Origin: Butyrivibrio sp. | GTDB taxonomy: Bacteria > Bacillota > Clostridia > Lachnospirales > Lachnospiraceae | Assembly (NCBI GenBank): GCA_024690485.1 | Contig: JAILPB010000068.1 | Location: 1-63,617 of the forward strand | Direction: 5' to 3' | DNA: 63,617 nucleotides | Shown here: piece after piece, positions 42,254-51,784 of the stretch | Numbering within the stretch: the first letter of the stretch is position 1 | How the letters are laid out: each line of letters begins with the position of its first letter | Notes under the pieces: generated by a model | What the model saw: only the letters and a program-made list of their open reading frames with translations | Database searches by the model: none | What the model was told of the DNA's origin: nothing | Translations under genes and position numbers: made by a program

Positions 42254-43312
42254 ATGAAAAGAGTACTTTCGATAATTCTTATGATTTCTCTACTCACCGT
42301 AACGAGCGCCTGCGGAACCAAGCAGCAGACAGCTCATAAATCCGGGAAAGCAGAGGATAAAAAGATCCAGATAGGAATGTGTTTTGATTCCTTTGTAATT
42401 GAAAGATGGCAGAGGGACAGAGATGTATTTGTATCCATGGCAAAGGAGCTCGGAGCAGACGTCAACATCCAAAATGCCAACGGAGATGTGGAGGAGCAGA
42501 AAAAACAGATAGAATACTTCATAAAGAAAGGGATGGATGCCATAGTCATAGTCTGCATCGACTCCGAGTCCCTTAAGGATTCCGTGAAAAAAGCTCAGGA
42601 TGCAGGAATTAAGATAATCGCCTATGACAGACTTATACAGGATGCCAGTGTTGACCTGTACATATCTTTTGATAATGAAAAAGTCGGATCCATGATGGGT
42701 GATGCCATGGTTAAAGCCGGCCTTGTAAATGGAAAGGTGATCATGATATGCGGATCACCTTCCGATTCCAACGTTGCCATGGTTGAGAAGGGCTTTGAAG
42801 ATGTAATGAGTGAAAACGGTAATACGATCATCGATAAAGTCTACGCTGACGGCTGGAAGGCTGAGCTTGCTTCGGATTACATCTATAACAACCTTGATAT
42901 CGTCACAGAAGCTGACGCCATAATGTGCGGAAATGATGATCTTGCCAGTCGCGCAGTCCATGCCCTCGCGGAAAAGCGAATGGCAGGAAAAAAGCTTGTT
43001 ACAGGTCAGGATGCTGATCTTGAGGCCTGCCAGAGAATCGTCGAAGGAACTCAGCTGATGACGGTATATAAACCTATTGAAAAACTTGCCCAGAAGGCTG
43101 CAGAGTGCGCAGTAAGAATGTGTAAGGGCGAGGAGATAGAGCCCGGTACCAACGAGTTATCCACAATAAACGACGGAACCTATGATGTGCCGTATCTTAG
43201 CATAGAACCTGTGAGTGTCACTGAGAAGAACATGGATGAAGTGATAATAAAGAGCGGATTTCACTTAAAAGAGGACGTATATCTCAATGTTCCCGGAAAA
43301 ATGCCGGATTGA
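42254..43312 (+). CDS. Sugar-binding lipoprotein (XylF/ChvE type), second binding protein of the sensor operon
   Basis: 352 residues. Lipobox TVTSACGT, then a type I periplasmic binding fold of the xylose/ChvE kind: GMCFDSFVIERWQRDRD, IVIVCIDSESL, IIAYDRLIQDASVD, MCGNDDLASRAVHAL and VTGQDADLEAC. It is separated by a terminator from the transporter and is translated right after the response regulator, so it probably serves sensing or high-affinity capture and not only transport. It resembles the 43510 protein but is clearly different. The in-frame start at 42212 inside the preceding gene is less likely. Confidence 0.88.
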   Translation: MKRVLSIILMISLLTVTSACGTKQQTAHKSGKAEDKKIQIGMCFDSFVIERWQRDRDVFVSMAKELGADVNIQNANGDVEEQKKQIEYFIKKGMDAIVIVCIDSESLKDSVKKAQDAGIKIIAYDRLIQDASVDLYISFDNEKVGSMMGDAMVKAGLVNGKVIMICGSPSDSNVAMVEKGFEDVMSENGNTIIDKVYADGWKAELASDYIYNNLDIVTEADAIMCGNDDLASRAVHALAEKRMAGKKLVTGQDADLEACQRIVEGTQLMTVYKPIEKLAQKAAECAVRMCKGEEIEPGTNELSTINDGTYDVPYLSIEPVSVTEKNMDEVIIKSGFHLKEDVYLNVPGKMPD

Positions 43313-43335
43313 TGGCATAGCACATTTTTAATAGC

Positions 43336-43379
43336 AAATAGTTGTGATAGCAAAAAAATGCTAGCACAACTATTTTTTT
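43336..43379 (+). terminator. Terminator closing the sensor operon
   Basis: AAATAGTTGTGATAGC pairs with GCTAGCACAACTATTT (one mismatch), loop of A residues, followed by TTTTTTT. It separates the regulatory operon from the transporter operon. Confidence 0.85.
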
Positions 43380-43509
43380 ACGTTTTATAGGATAAAAATT
43401 TGAAGAAGTTCGTAAATTATTCCTAATACTTTTATGATAAATTTTTAAACGTAGAGAACGGAAAAACATTTCCGAAAAATATTTTTTTTCATTTAGGGAG
43501 GGAAAAAGA

Positions 43510-44736
43510 ATGAAAAGAAAGCTTTTAGGTACATTTCTTTCAGTGGCTATGATGGCTTCTATGCTTACAGGCTGCGCAGGATCAAGCTCAGCTCCGGCTG
43601 CTACAGAGACTGAGACATCTACAGAGGCAGCTTCAGAGGAAGCAGCTCCTGCAGAAGAGGCTACAGAGGCAGCTTCAGAAGAGGCTACAGAGGCAGCTTC
43701 AGAAGAGGCTCCTGCTGAGGAAGCTACAGAGGAAGCAGCTGAGACAACAGAATCAGCTGGCGGAAAAGTTGGTGTTGCAATGCCTACTAAGGATCTTCAG
43801 AGATGGAACCAGGATGGTGCCAACATGGAAGAGCAGCTTAAGGCAGCAGGCTACGAAGTTGATCTTCAGTATGCTTCAAACGACATCGCTACTCAGGTTT
43901 CTCAGATTGAGAACATGATCAGCTCAGGCGCACAGGTTCTTGTTATCGCATCTATCGATGGTGATTCACTTGGAACAGTTCTTGAGCAGGCTAAGGAAGC
44001 AGAAATTCCTGTAATCGCATATGACCGTCTTATCATGAACTCTGATGCGGTTTCATATTATGCAACATTCGATAACTACATGGTTGGTACAAAGCAGGGT
44101 GAGTACATCGAGAAGGAACTTGATCTCAAGAATGCTGAGGGACCTTTCAATATCGAGATCTTCACAGGTGATCCCGGTGATAACAACGCAAGATTCTTCT
44201 ACGGCGGTGCTATGGATGTTCTTAAACCTTACATCGACGAGGGCAAGCTTGTAGTTAAGTCAGGACAGGTTGAGTTCGATGAAGTTGCTACAGCAAACTG
44301 GGCAACAGAGACAGCACAGTCAAGAATGGATGCAATCATTTCTGCAAACTATGCTGATGGAACAAAACTTGATGCAGTTCTTTGCTCAAATGACTCAACA
44401 GCACTTGGTGCTACAAACTCTCTTGAAGCTAACTACACAGGTGATTGGCCGATCATCACAGGTCAGGACTGTGACGTTGCAAACGTTAAGAACATGATCG
44501 CTGGCAAGCAGTCAATGTCTATCTTCAAGGATACTCGTGATCTTGCAGCTAAGACAGTTGAGATGGTTGACGCTATCATGAAGGGCACAGAGGCTCCTGT
44601 AAACAACACAGAGACTTATGACAATGGTACAGGCGTTATTCCTTCATACCTTTGCGAGCCCGTATTCGCAGATGTTAATAACTACAAAGAGCTCCTTATC
44701 GACTCCGGTTATTACACAGAGGATGATCTTAAATAA
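43510..44736 (+). CDS. chvE: Multiple-monosaccharide ABC transporter substrate-binding lipoprotein (ChvE type)
   Basis: 408 residues. Lipobox LTGCAGS (Cys22), a repetitive acidic Thr/Glu/Ala/Ser linker (about 28-80) and a ChvE-type binding domain (GVAMPTKDLQRWNQDG, VIASIDGDSL, IAYDRLIMNSDAV, TGQDCDVANVKNMIAG). Ligands of relatives are xylose, arabinose, galactose or glucose. GGGAGGG lies before ATG. Codon use is narrow and optimised, suggesting very high expression. A hairpin follows (44764-44784) before the ATPase gene. The linker DNA contains perfect 24-bp tandem repeats. Confidence 0.9.
   Translation: MKRKLLGTFLSVAMMASMLTGCAGSSSAPAATETETSTEAASEEAAPAEEATEAASEEATEAASEEAPAEEATEEAAETTESAGGKVGVAMPTKDLQRWNQDGANMEEQLKAAGYEVDLQYASNDIATQVSQIENMISSGAQVLVIASIDGDSLGTVLEQAKEAEIPVIAYDRLIMNSDAVSYYATFDNYMVGTKQGEYIEKELDLKNAEGPFNIEIFTGDPGDNNARFFYGGAMDVLKPYIDEGKLVVKSGQVEFDEVATANWATETAQSRMDAIISANYADGTKLDAVLCSNDSTALGATNSLEANYTGDWPIITGQDCDVANVKNMIAGKQSMSIFKDTRDLAAKTVEMVDAIMKGTEAPVNNTETYDNGTGVIPSYLCEPVFADVNNYKELLIDSGYYTEDDLK
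43657..43704 (+). repeat. 24-bp tandem repeat in the linker of the ChvE-like gene
   Basis: Two perfect copies (43657-43680 and 43681-43704) of a 24-base unit encoding EATEAASE, with partial copies on both sides (43621-43638 and after 43705). It is in frame, so copy-number change would only alter linker length. Confidence 0.85.
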
Positions 44737-44763
44737 GATTATCTAAAACAAAATAATAATGAG

Positions 44764-44784
44764 GCGGGTCCTTTGAGGACCCGC
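44764..44784 (+). other. Intercistronic hairpin after the ChvE-like gene
   Basis: GCGGGTCC (44764-44771) and GGACCCGC (44777-44784), 8 bp, loop TTTGA, followed by TTTAAG only. It is likely a leaky terminator or mRNA 3' stabiliser. Confidence 0.65.
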
Positions 44785-44837
44785 TTTAAGTATGTAAATT
44801 GGGACAAGAAAATACTTTGAAAGAAGGAGGGGTAATC

Positions 44838-46394
44838 TTGGCTAAGATATTACTTGAAATGAAAAATATCACCAAAACCTTCCCCGGTGTAAAAGCTCTG
44901 GATAACGTAAATCTTCAGGTGGAAGAGGGCGAGATTCATGCGCTTGTTGGTGAAAATGGCGCAGGTAAGTCCACGTTGATGAACGTACTTAGCGGAATTT
45001 ATCCATATGGGACCTATGAGGGTGATATTAAATATGACTCAGAGGTATGCAAATTTAATGACATCAAGGACAGTGAAGCTAAGGGTATAGTTATTATCCA
45101 CCAGGAGCTTGCACTTATTCCTTACATGACAATTGCTGAAAATATGTTCCTCGGAAATGAGAGAGGAAGCAAATTTAAGATTAACTGGAGCGAGACCAGT
45201 GATCTTGCTCGTAAGTATCTGGATATTGTCGGACTTAAGGACAGTACTCAGACATTGATTAAGGATATTGGTGTTGGTAAGCAGCAGCTTGTGGAAATCG
45301 CAAAGGCTCTTTCAAAGAATGCAAAGCTTCTTATTTTGGATGAGCCTACGTCTTCCCTTAATGAGACGGACTCCAAAGCTTTGCTTGATCTTTTGCTTAA
45401 GCTCAAGGCTGAGCAGAATCTTACTTCCATTATCATATCTCATAAGCTTAACGAGATATCTTATGTTGCTGATAAGATCACAGTCATCCGAGATGGTTCA
45501 ACCATCGAGACTCTGACCAAGGGAGTGGATGATATTTCAGAAGCAAGAATTATAAAGGGAATGGTAGGACGTGAGTTGTCTGACCGCTTCCCTAAGCGAG
45601 AGCATAATATCGGCGAAGTTATGATGGAGGTAAAGAACTGGAATGTTTACCATCCTTTATATAACGAGAGAAAGATAGTAAATGATGTAAATATCCATGT
45701 TAAGAAGGGTGAAGTACTGGGTATTTCAGGACTTATGGGAGCCGGCAGAACCGAGCTTGCCATGAGTATCTTCGGAAAAAGCTACGGTGAAAACATCTCC
45801 GGACAGCTTTTTATAAATGGTGAAGAAGTACATCTCAAAAACGTGCAGGACGCAATCAAACACGGAATTGCATATGTTACTGAGGATAGAAAGGGCAATG
45901 GACTGATCCTTTCAAATCCTATTAAGATCAATACTACACTTGCAAACCTTGATGCGGTAGTTAACAGACACATAACTATCGACAAGGATAAGGAGTACAA
46001 GGTTGCTGTCGATTACAAGGAAAAGTTAAAGACAAAGACACCTACAGTTGAGCAGAATGTTGGAAACCTGAGTGGTGGTAATCAGCAGAAGGTGCTTCTG
46101 GCAAAATGGATGTTTGCAGATCCTGACATTCTGATCCTTGATGAACCTACAAGAGGTATCGATGTAGGTGCTAAATACGAGATATATTGCATTATCAACC
46201 AGCTCGTTGCAGAAGGCAAATCGGTTATCATGATTTCTTCCGAGCTTCCGGAAATTCTGGGCATGTGCGACAGAATATATGTAATGAACGAGGGCAGGAT
46301 AGTTGGAGAGCTTGACGGACAGGAAGCTACTCAGGAAAAGATAATGACTTATATATTACAGTCATCCGGAAATAAGGAGGTTAAAAATGGATAA
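44838..46394 (+). CDS. mmsA: Monosaccharide ABC transporter ATP-binding protein (two nucleotide-binding domains)
   Basis: 518 residues with two ABC domains. Domain 1: Walker [10 protein letters not shown], signature [14 protein letters not shown], Walker [12 protein letters not shown]. Domain 2: degenerate Walker [10 protein letters not shown], signature LSGGNQQKV, Walker [13 protein letters not shown]. It is the CUT2 type that powers sugar import together with the next gene. TTG 44838 is the likely start, because AAGGAGG stands seven bases before it; the in-frame TTG at 44799 has no such site. The 3' end overlaps the permease gene by 8 nt. Confidence 0.92.
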   Translation: MAKILLEMKNITKTFPGVKALDNVNLQVEEGEIHALVGENGAGKSTLMNVLSGIYPYGTYEGDIKYDSEVCKFNDIKDSEAKGIVIIHQELALIPYMTIAENMFLGNERGSKFKINWSETSDLARKYLDIVGLKDSTQTLIKDIGVGKQQLVEIAKALSKNAKLLILDEPTSSLNETDSKALLDLLLKLKAEQNLTSIIISHKLNEISYVADKITVIRDGSTIETLTKGVDDISEARIIKGMVGRELSDRFPKREHNIGEVMMEVKNWNVYHPLYNERKIVNDVNIHVKKGEVLGISGLMGAGRTELAMSIFGKSYGENISGQLFINGEEVHLKNVQDAIKHGIAYVTEDRKGNGLILSNPIKINTTLANLDAVVNRHITIDKDKEYKVAVDYKEKLKTKTPTVEQNVGNLSGGNQQKVLLAKWMFADPDILILDEPTRGIDVGAKYEIYCIINQLVAEGKSVIMISSELPEILGMCDRIYVMNEGRIVGELDGQEATQEKIMTYILQSSGNKEVKNG

Positions 46395-47577
46395 AAATCA
46401 TGTTTTGGGATTTTTAAAGAAAAATACAATGATAATCGTTCTTATCATTGTTTTAGCATTTTTTGCATGGAGAACAGGAGGAGCTATTCTCCTTCCTATG
46501 AACGTAAGTAACCTTATATCACAGAATGCATATGTGTTCATTCTTGCAACCGGTATGTTGCTGTGTATTTTGACAGGTGGTAACATCGATCTGTCAGTTG
46601 GTTCAGTTGTTTGCTTCGTTGGTGCAGTAGGAGCAAGACTTATGGTAGACGGTGGTTACCCCGTATGGGCAGCTATCCTTATCATGATCATCATCGGTAC
46701 AGCAATCGGAGCTTTCCAGGGATTCTGGATCGCATTCGTAAGAATTCCTCCTTTCATTGTTACACTGGCAGGAATGCTTGCATTCAGAGGACTTTCAAAC
46801 GTTGTTTTGAACGGTCTTACAGTATCAATCAAGGATAAGACAAGTTTTGTAAACTTATTCGGTGGTGGTGCTGACTGCTACATTCATGACATATTCGGAA
46901 ACGGTGCACTTAACCTTACCTGCCTTGTTGGCGGTATCGTTGCAGCAGCAGTGTTCATCTTTGTAGAGATGTCAGGAAGAATCAAGAGAACAAAAAAGAA
47001 TTACGAAGTTGAGAATTTCGCAGGCTTCCTTGCAAAGGTTATAGCTATTACTTTAGTAATCCTTGTATTTGCTTATAAGCTTGCTCAGCACAAGGGTATT
47101 CCTTCAGTTCTCATCTGGGTATTGGCTGTAGTTATCATCTATGGTTACATCACCAGCAATACAACAGTTGGTCGTCATTTCTATGCAGTAGGTGGAAATG
47201 AAAAGGCTACAAAGCTTTCAGGTATCAATACAAATAAGGTTTATTTTCTTGCTTATACAAACATGGGATTCCTTGCAGCACTTGCAGGAATGGTAACAAT
47301 CGCAAGACTTACATCCGCTCAGCCCACATATGGACAGAACTACGAGATGGATGCTATCGGTTCCTGCTTCATCGGTGGAGCATCTGCTTACGGCGGAATC
47401 GGTACAGTTCCCGGAGTTATCGTTGGTGCGGTCCTTATGGGTGTTATCAACCTTGGTATGTCACTTATGGGTGTTGATGCCAACATGCAGAAGGTGGTTA
47501 AGGGTGTTGTCCTTCTCGCAGCTGTTATCTTCGATGTAGTATCAAAGCGTGGCGGTAAGCTTATCGCAAAGAACTAA
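46387..47577 (+). CDS. mmsB: Monosaccharide ABC transporter permease (CUT2)
   Basis: 396 residues, ten or more helices, of the XylH/MmsB family ([21 protein letters not shown] near the N-terminus; [21 protein letters not shown] as the coupling loop; [21 protein letters not shown]). It forms the sugar channel as a homodimer. It overlaps the ATPase gene. A loop of about 50 residues around 190-220 rich in Lys/Arg ([13 protein letters not shown]) is of the long XylH type. A terminator follows. Confidence 0.93.
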   Translation: MDKNHVLGFLKKNTMIIVLIIVLAFFAWRTGGAILLPMNVSNLISQNAYVFILATGMLLCILTGGNIDLSVGSVVCFVGAVGARLMVDGGYPVWAAILIMIIIGTAIGAFQGFWIAFVRIPPFIVTLAGMLAFRGLSNVVLNGLTVSIKDKTSFVNLFGGGADCYIHDIFGNGALNLTCLVGGIVAAAVFIFVEMSGRIKRTKKNYEVENFAGFLAKVIAITLVILVFAYKLAQHKGIPSVLIWVLAVVIIYGYITSNTTVGRHFYAVGGNEKATKLSGINTNKVYFLAYTNMGFLAALAGMVTIARLTSAQPTYGQNYEMDAIGSCFIGGASAYGGIGTVPGVIVGAVLMGVINLGMSLMGVDANMQKVVKGVVLLAAVIFDVVSKRGGKLIAKN

Positions 47578-47613
47578 TATAAAAAAGTCAAACTTAAAGC
47601 ATGTTTTCTCTGG

Positions 47614-47651
47614 TCGGCGTATCTAAAATTCTTTTAGATGCGCCGATTTTT
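47614..47651 (+). terminator. Terminator of the monosaccharide transporter operon
   Basis: TCGGCGTATCTAAAA pairs with TTTTAGATGCGCCGA (one G-U), loop TTC, followed by TTTTT. Confidence 0.88.
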
Positions 47652-47823
47652 CGTTTCGAATCACTTATCGAGGTTTTTCCGTATATAATCTTACAAAATA
47701 TCAAAAAACTGGAGCGAAATTAATCTAATTCTAAAAATTGATTAAATTTGTCATCTATGCAATAACGCGTCGAAGTGATAAAGTGTCCTTTAAGAATTTC
47801 AGCAAGGAGCAGAAAATAAGGGT

Positions 47824-48402
47824 ATGATGACGATGTTAATGTCTTCAGATGAGTATCTGAGAGAACTTCTTCGCCGATATCAGGCAAATTTCGATATCCA
47901 TGAGAATTACACAGTTGGAAATGTGACATATCCGGCCTACGCCTGGTTTCATTCCTTTAGTGAAAAGTATGTTCTTAGAAAGGAAGCACAGCTCTGGGCT
48001 ATAAAGGCATACGAGCATGTTCTTTTCATAAAGGAGAAGGAACTTTCGACGGAGCTCCTTGAGGAATACAGGAGGAGAATCACTGAAGAGATTGAACCGG
48101 AGCTTGTGAGAAATGGTGGTAAGTATCCGGAGAAGGATCACATGTGCACATATATCACTTTTGTGGTTCTTACAGATAAGGCTCCTTCAGAGGATGTACA
48201 AAGAGCTATCAAAAAGTTCAGCTTTGATAAGGGTTATATGTTCAATTTCAGAGGCCACAGCGAAGCTCATTTTATCTGCGCTGACATGGAAAGTGGAAGC
48301 ATCTACACCAACAAAGGCGGAAAGAGCCAAAGAGATATGATGCTGGATGTTTTTAGGAAGGCAAACAAAGGGGATGCAGCGAGCGAGCCATACGCTTGTT
48401 GA
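47824..48402 (+). CDS. Conserved protein of unknown function upstream of cstA
   Basis: 192 residues, soluble, mixed alpha/beta with acidic and aromatic residues. Segments YPAYAWFHSFSEKYVLRKEA, WAIKAYEHVLF, YPEKDHMCTYITFVVL and FNFRGHSEAHFICADME look conserved and recall the family now called DUF8052; the assignment is tentative. No catalytic motif is recognised, although conserved His and Glu are spread. Several ATG codons (47824, 47827, 47833, 47839) compete; AAGGG lies close to the first. It is 32 nt upstream of cstA and very probably cotranscribed, so a link to peptide or pyruvate uptake is possible. Confidence 0.65.
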   Translation: MMTMLMSSDEYLRELLRRYQANFDIHENYTVGNVTYPAYAWFHSFSEKYVLRKEAQLWAIKAYEHVLFIKEKELSTELLEEYRRRITEEIEPELVRNGGKYPEKDHMCTYITFVVLTDKAPSEDVQRAIKKFSFDKGYMFNFRGHSEAHFICADMESGSIYTNKGGKSQRDMMLDVFRKANKGDAASEPYAC

Positions 48403-48434
48403 CATAAAAGAAAAGTAATTTTAGGAGGAGAGTT

Positions 48435-50180
48435 ATGAATGCAGTAGTTTTATTACTTGTAAGTGCGGCTATCTTACTTGCCGGTTACGTATTATACGGA
48501 GGATGGCTTGCAAAACAGTGGGGAATTGATCCTAAGAGAAAGACCCCTGCACATGAGCTTGAGGATGGAATGGACTATGTTCCTGCAAAGACTCCTGTCT
48601 TAATGGGACATCATTTTTCTTCAATCGCGGGTGCAGGTCCCATTAACGGACCTATTCAGGCAGCAGTTTTCGGTTGGGTTCCGGTTCTTTTATGGGTACT
48701 TATCGGCGGAATCTTCTTTGGAGGAGTTCATGATTTCGGCGCTCTGTTCGCATCTCTTAGACATAAGGGTCAGTCAATCGGTGAGATCATCGATGATTCA
48801 ATGGGAAGAGCAGCTAAAAAGCTTTTCCTTACATTTGGATATCTGACACTGCTTCTTGTAGTTGCAGCTTTCAGTTCAATCGTTGCCAGTACCTTTGGAA
48901 CAACAACAGCAGCAGGAGCAGCTGTAGAAGGCGCAGCACTTGCAGCAAATGAGTCAACAGCAATGATCTCACTTTTGTTCATCGGTCTTGCTATGGTATT
49001 TGGATTTTTCGTATACCGCAAAAATGTATCAATCGTTGCAGCATCAGTTGCAGGAGTTCTTGGCATCGTTGCTATCGTAGCACTTGGCCTTAACTGGCAT
49101 CCTATTTCATTTACATACAATGCATGGATGTGGATCATCGGAGCATACATTCTTGTAGCTTCCGTAACACCTGTGTGGATCCTTCTTCAGCCCAGAGATT
49201 ACCTTAGCTCATTCCTTCTTTACTTCATGATCGGAGCAGGTGTTGTGGCTGTAATCGGCGCTGTTCTTACAGGAAACGGCGCATTTGATATCCCTGCAAT
49301 GGGTGATGCAACTCTAAAGGGTACAGGAGTATTTACAACAGGTACTGCTTTCCCTGCACTTTTCGTAACAATTGCATGTGGCGCTATCTCAGGTTTCCAC
49401 TCACTTGTTTCATCAGGAACATCATCTAAGCAGCTTGATAACGAGAAAAATGCAAAGCCTGTAGCTTACGGTTCAATGCTTATTGAGTGCTTTGTAGCAG
49501 TTATCTCAATCTGTGCTATCGGCTTCGTTTGGAAGGCAGCAGCAGAAGGTAATTACTCAAGTCCTACTCAGGTATTTGCAGGCGGTCTCTCAGCAATGGT
49601 TGGAACTTTTGCTCCGGGAGCTGCTAACGTTATGTATCAGATGCTCATCCTTGCTGTTTCAGTATTCTGCCTTACATCACTTGATACAGCTACACGTCTT
49701 GCAAGATACATGTTCCAGGAGTTCTTCGTAGAGCAGGGACAGACAGCAAAGGATGTAACCGGATACAAGAAGATTTTTGCTAATCCTTACGTGGCTACTG
49801 CTATCACAGTTGTACTTGGGGTAAGCCTTGGTATGACAGGATATACCAAGATCTGGCCTCTCTTTGGTGCAGCAAACCAGCTCCTTGCAGCTATCGGACT
49901 TCTTGCAGTTTGCACATGGCTTGGCGAAGTTGGAAAGAACAACAAGATGTTCTTCGTCCCTATGGTATTTATGCTTGCAGTTACTATCTGCTCACTTGTT
50001 CAGACTATCCAGGCAAAGGTTACAGCATACGCAGCAGGCGCAGCTGATGGATGGGCAATTGTTCAGGCAGTAATCGCTGTATTCCTTGTAGCTTTGTCAC
50101 TTGTTCTTGCAGGAATCGCAGCTAAGACTCTTGTAAAGCAGCATACAGCCAAGAAGGAAAAGGAAGAAAAGGCTGCATAA
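48435..50180 (+). CDS. cstA: CstA family carbon starvation/pyruvate transporter
   Basis: 581 residues with about sixteen helices. The family core GHHFSSIAGAGPINGPIQA, GGVHDFGALFASLRHKG, ISGFHSLVSSGTSSKQL and LTSLDTATRLARYM is present. CstA proteins take up pyruvate or peptides. It is shorter than E. coli CstA (about 700 residues), matching the clostridial CstA/BtsT-like form. AGGAGGAG lies before ATG. The C-terminus is a basic KEKEEK tail. A terminator follows at 50262. Confidence 0.94.
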   Translation: MNAVVLLLVSAAILLAGYVLYGGWLAKQWGIDPKRKTPAHELEDGMDYVPAKTPVLMGHHFSSIAGAGPINGPIQAAVFGWVPVLLWVLIGGIFFGGVHDFGALFASLRHKGQSIGEIIDDSMGRAAKKLFLTFGYLTLLLVVAAFSSIVASTFGTTTAAGAAVEGAALAANESTAMISLLFIGLAMVFGFFVYRKNVSIVAASVAGVLGIVAIVALGLNWHPISFTYNAWMWIIGAYILVASVTPVWILLQPRDYLSSFLLYFMIGAGVVAVIGAVLTGNGAFDIPAMGDATLKGTGVFTTGTAFPALFVTIACGAISGFHSLVSSGTSSKQLDNEKNAKPVAYGSMLIECFVAVISICAIGFVWKAAAEGNYSSPTQVFAGGLSAMVGTFAPGAANVMYQMLILAVSVFCLTSLDTATRLARYMFQEFFVEQGQTAKDVTGYKKIFANPYVATAITVVLGVSLGMTGYTKIWPLFGAANQLLAAIGLLAVCTWLGEVGKNNKMFFVPMVFMLAVTICSLVQTIQAKVTAYAAGAADGWAIVQAVIAVFLVALSLVLAGIAAKTLVKQHTAKKEKEEKAA

Positions 50181-50261
50181 TTTATAATTTTTTATAATTT
50201 TTTAATGCAGAATCAAAGTTATTTCAGAAATAATGCGTATGCACAATGATATAATAAGCTT

Positions 50262-50289
50262 AGGGGGCATGGTGGCCCCCTTTGTTTTT
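50262..50289 (+). terminator. Terminator after cstA
   Basis: GGGGGC and GCCCCC form a compact stem around ATGGTG, followed by TTTGTTTTTA. It lies about 40 bases before the next start. Confidence 0.75.
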
Positions 50290-50329
50290 ATATGGATATA
50301 AAAACAAGATTTATTACAAGGATGTGCAT

Positions 50330-51676
50330 ATGAAAAAGAAAAAGTTTGATCCAAAGAAAATTCTGGAAGCATTTTTATATGGGATTCTGGGTATGATAAT
50401 GGCGGTATGTGCCGTTATCGCAGCTTGTGCTTTTAACCCGGATCTGTCGAAATCTGTATCTTTTTTGTTCGAAGAAGGAGTCCAACCTGAAATTGTACAA
50501 AGACAGGCACCGCCCGCTGAGGAAGTGGCAGATTCTGAGGATTCTGCGCCCTCAGAAGATGGTGAGGTGGCTGATGCAGCTGAAGGAGAAGCTGCAGAGA
50601 CTGTAGTGGAGGGTGAAGAAGCTGAGACTCCGGAGGGAGAGGATGCCGCAGCCAAAGAGTCTGTTCAGGCAGGAGCAGAGACCGACGAAAACACTGTGGA
50701 GGATACCCAGAACGCATCGAAGCCTTCCAATGTGACTAAGAGCGAGGGTTCAATAGTCGTAACAAAGAGCGACAGCAATTCACCTGCTCCTGTTCAGCAG
50801 GATGAGAGCACAGAGAGCTCCTATAAGCCCACAGTTCCTTCCGGAAAGAGTAAGTATGTTGAGCTTGAGCCTGAGATAATCAACATTGAGGATGAGGTTA
50901 AGGCTAATCAGATAAACAACACCACAAGTGTTGGAGATACAGGTGATGGTCTAACCTTTGATGCTGATTATTATCCCTATTATCAGATGCTTAATGATAC
51001 AGACAGGGCGCTTTACAGACAGATATATGCAAATACAAAGTCATTAAACAGCGCATTTAAGCCTGTGCAGCAGGTTCCTATGAATGAGCTTCAGACAGTT
51101 CTTTTAAGCGTTATATTTGACCACCCTGAGCTGTTCTGGCTTGATACGACTTTTTATCAGGAATATGACTACAACGGCGTGGCTATTAAGCTGCAGCTTA
51201 GCTACTATCAGAGTCTTGGAGACCTTGGAGCGGCAAGGCAGGAGTTTGAGGCAGCAGCCAATAATATAGCAGGACAGGCAGCGGGCCTTGCAAGTGATGT
51301 TGAAAAGGAGATATTCGTACATGACCTCCTTGCAGCAAAGGTGAACTATAAGTATGGTCCTCTTGATCAGAGTGCCTACAGTGCCATAGTTGGAGATAAT
51401 ACTGTATGCGCAGGTTATTCCAAGGCTTTTCAGTATATTATGCAAAAGCTTGGTATTCCCACATATTTCGTTGCTGGCTACGCAGGAGAGATGCATGCAT
51501 GGAACATGGTGAAGCTTGGAAACAACTTCTATAACGTGGATGTAACCTGGGATGATCAGGATCCGACTGTGTATGATTTCTTTAACCTGTCCGATGCAAA
51601 TAATTACATGCATACGAGAATGTACAATTCAGTATACCTTCCGGAGTGTTCGGAAAATGGAAACGGAATATTTTAA
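50330..51676 (+). CDS. Membrane-anchored transglutaminase-like protein
   Basis: 448 residues. Basic start, one TM helix (about 13-35), a long acidic Glu/Ala/Pro linker (50-190), and a transglutaminase-like (cysteine protease-like) domain at the C-terminus with Cys360 (VCAGYSKAF), His389 (MHAWNMV) and Asp404 (VDVTWDD), an intact catalytic triad. It acts outside the cell, possibly on peptides or wall proteins. ATG 50330 follows AAGGA by seven bases. Its function as peptidase or crosslinker is open. It stands alone. Confidence 0.85.
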   Translation: MKKKKFDPKKILEAFLYGILGMIMAVCAVIAACAFNPDLSKSVSFLFEEGVQPEIVQRQAPPAEEVADSEDSAPSEDGEVADAAEGEAAETVVEGEEAETPEGEDAAAKESVQAGAETDENTVEDTQNASKPSNVTKSEGSIVVTKSDSNSPAPVQQDESTESSYKPTVPSGKSKYVELEPEIINIEDEVKANQINNTTSVGDTGDGLTFDADYYPYYQMLNDTDRALYRQIYANTKSLNSAFKPVQQVPMNELQTVLLSVIFDHPELFWLDTTFYQEYDYNGVAIKLQLSYYQSLGDLGAARQEFEAAANNIAGQAAGLASDVEKEIFVHDLLAAKVNYKYGPLDQSAYSAIVGDNTVCAGYSKAFQYIMQKLGIPTYFVAGYAGEMHAWNMVKLGNNFYNVDVTWDDQDPTVYDFFNLSDANNYMHTRMYNSVYLPECSENGNGIF

Positions 51677-51784
51677 AATACTACTGTTAATTCATATGGA
51701 TTTAGGATAGAATTTGATTTACGAGACATACTATAAATGACATCACGGACTATACAAAAAATAAATGGATAGGAAGTCATCTAT

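Noticed and set aside
51104-51613. A 169-codon minus-strand frame in the transglutaminase-like domain
   Set aside because: It lies opposite the catalytic triad region, whose coding sense is certain.
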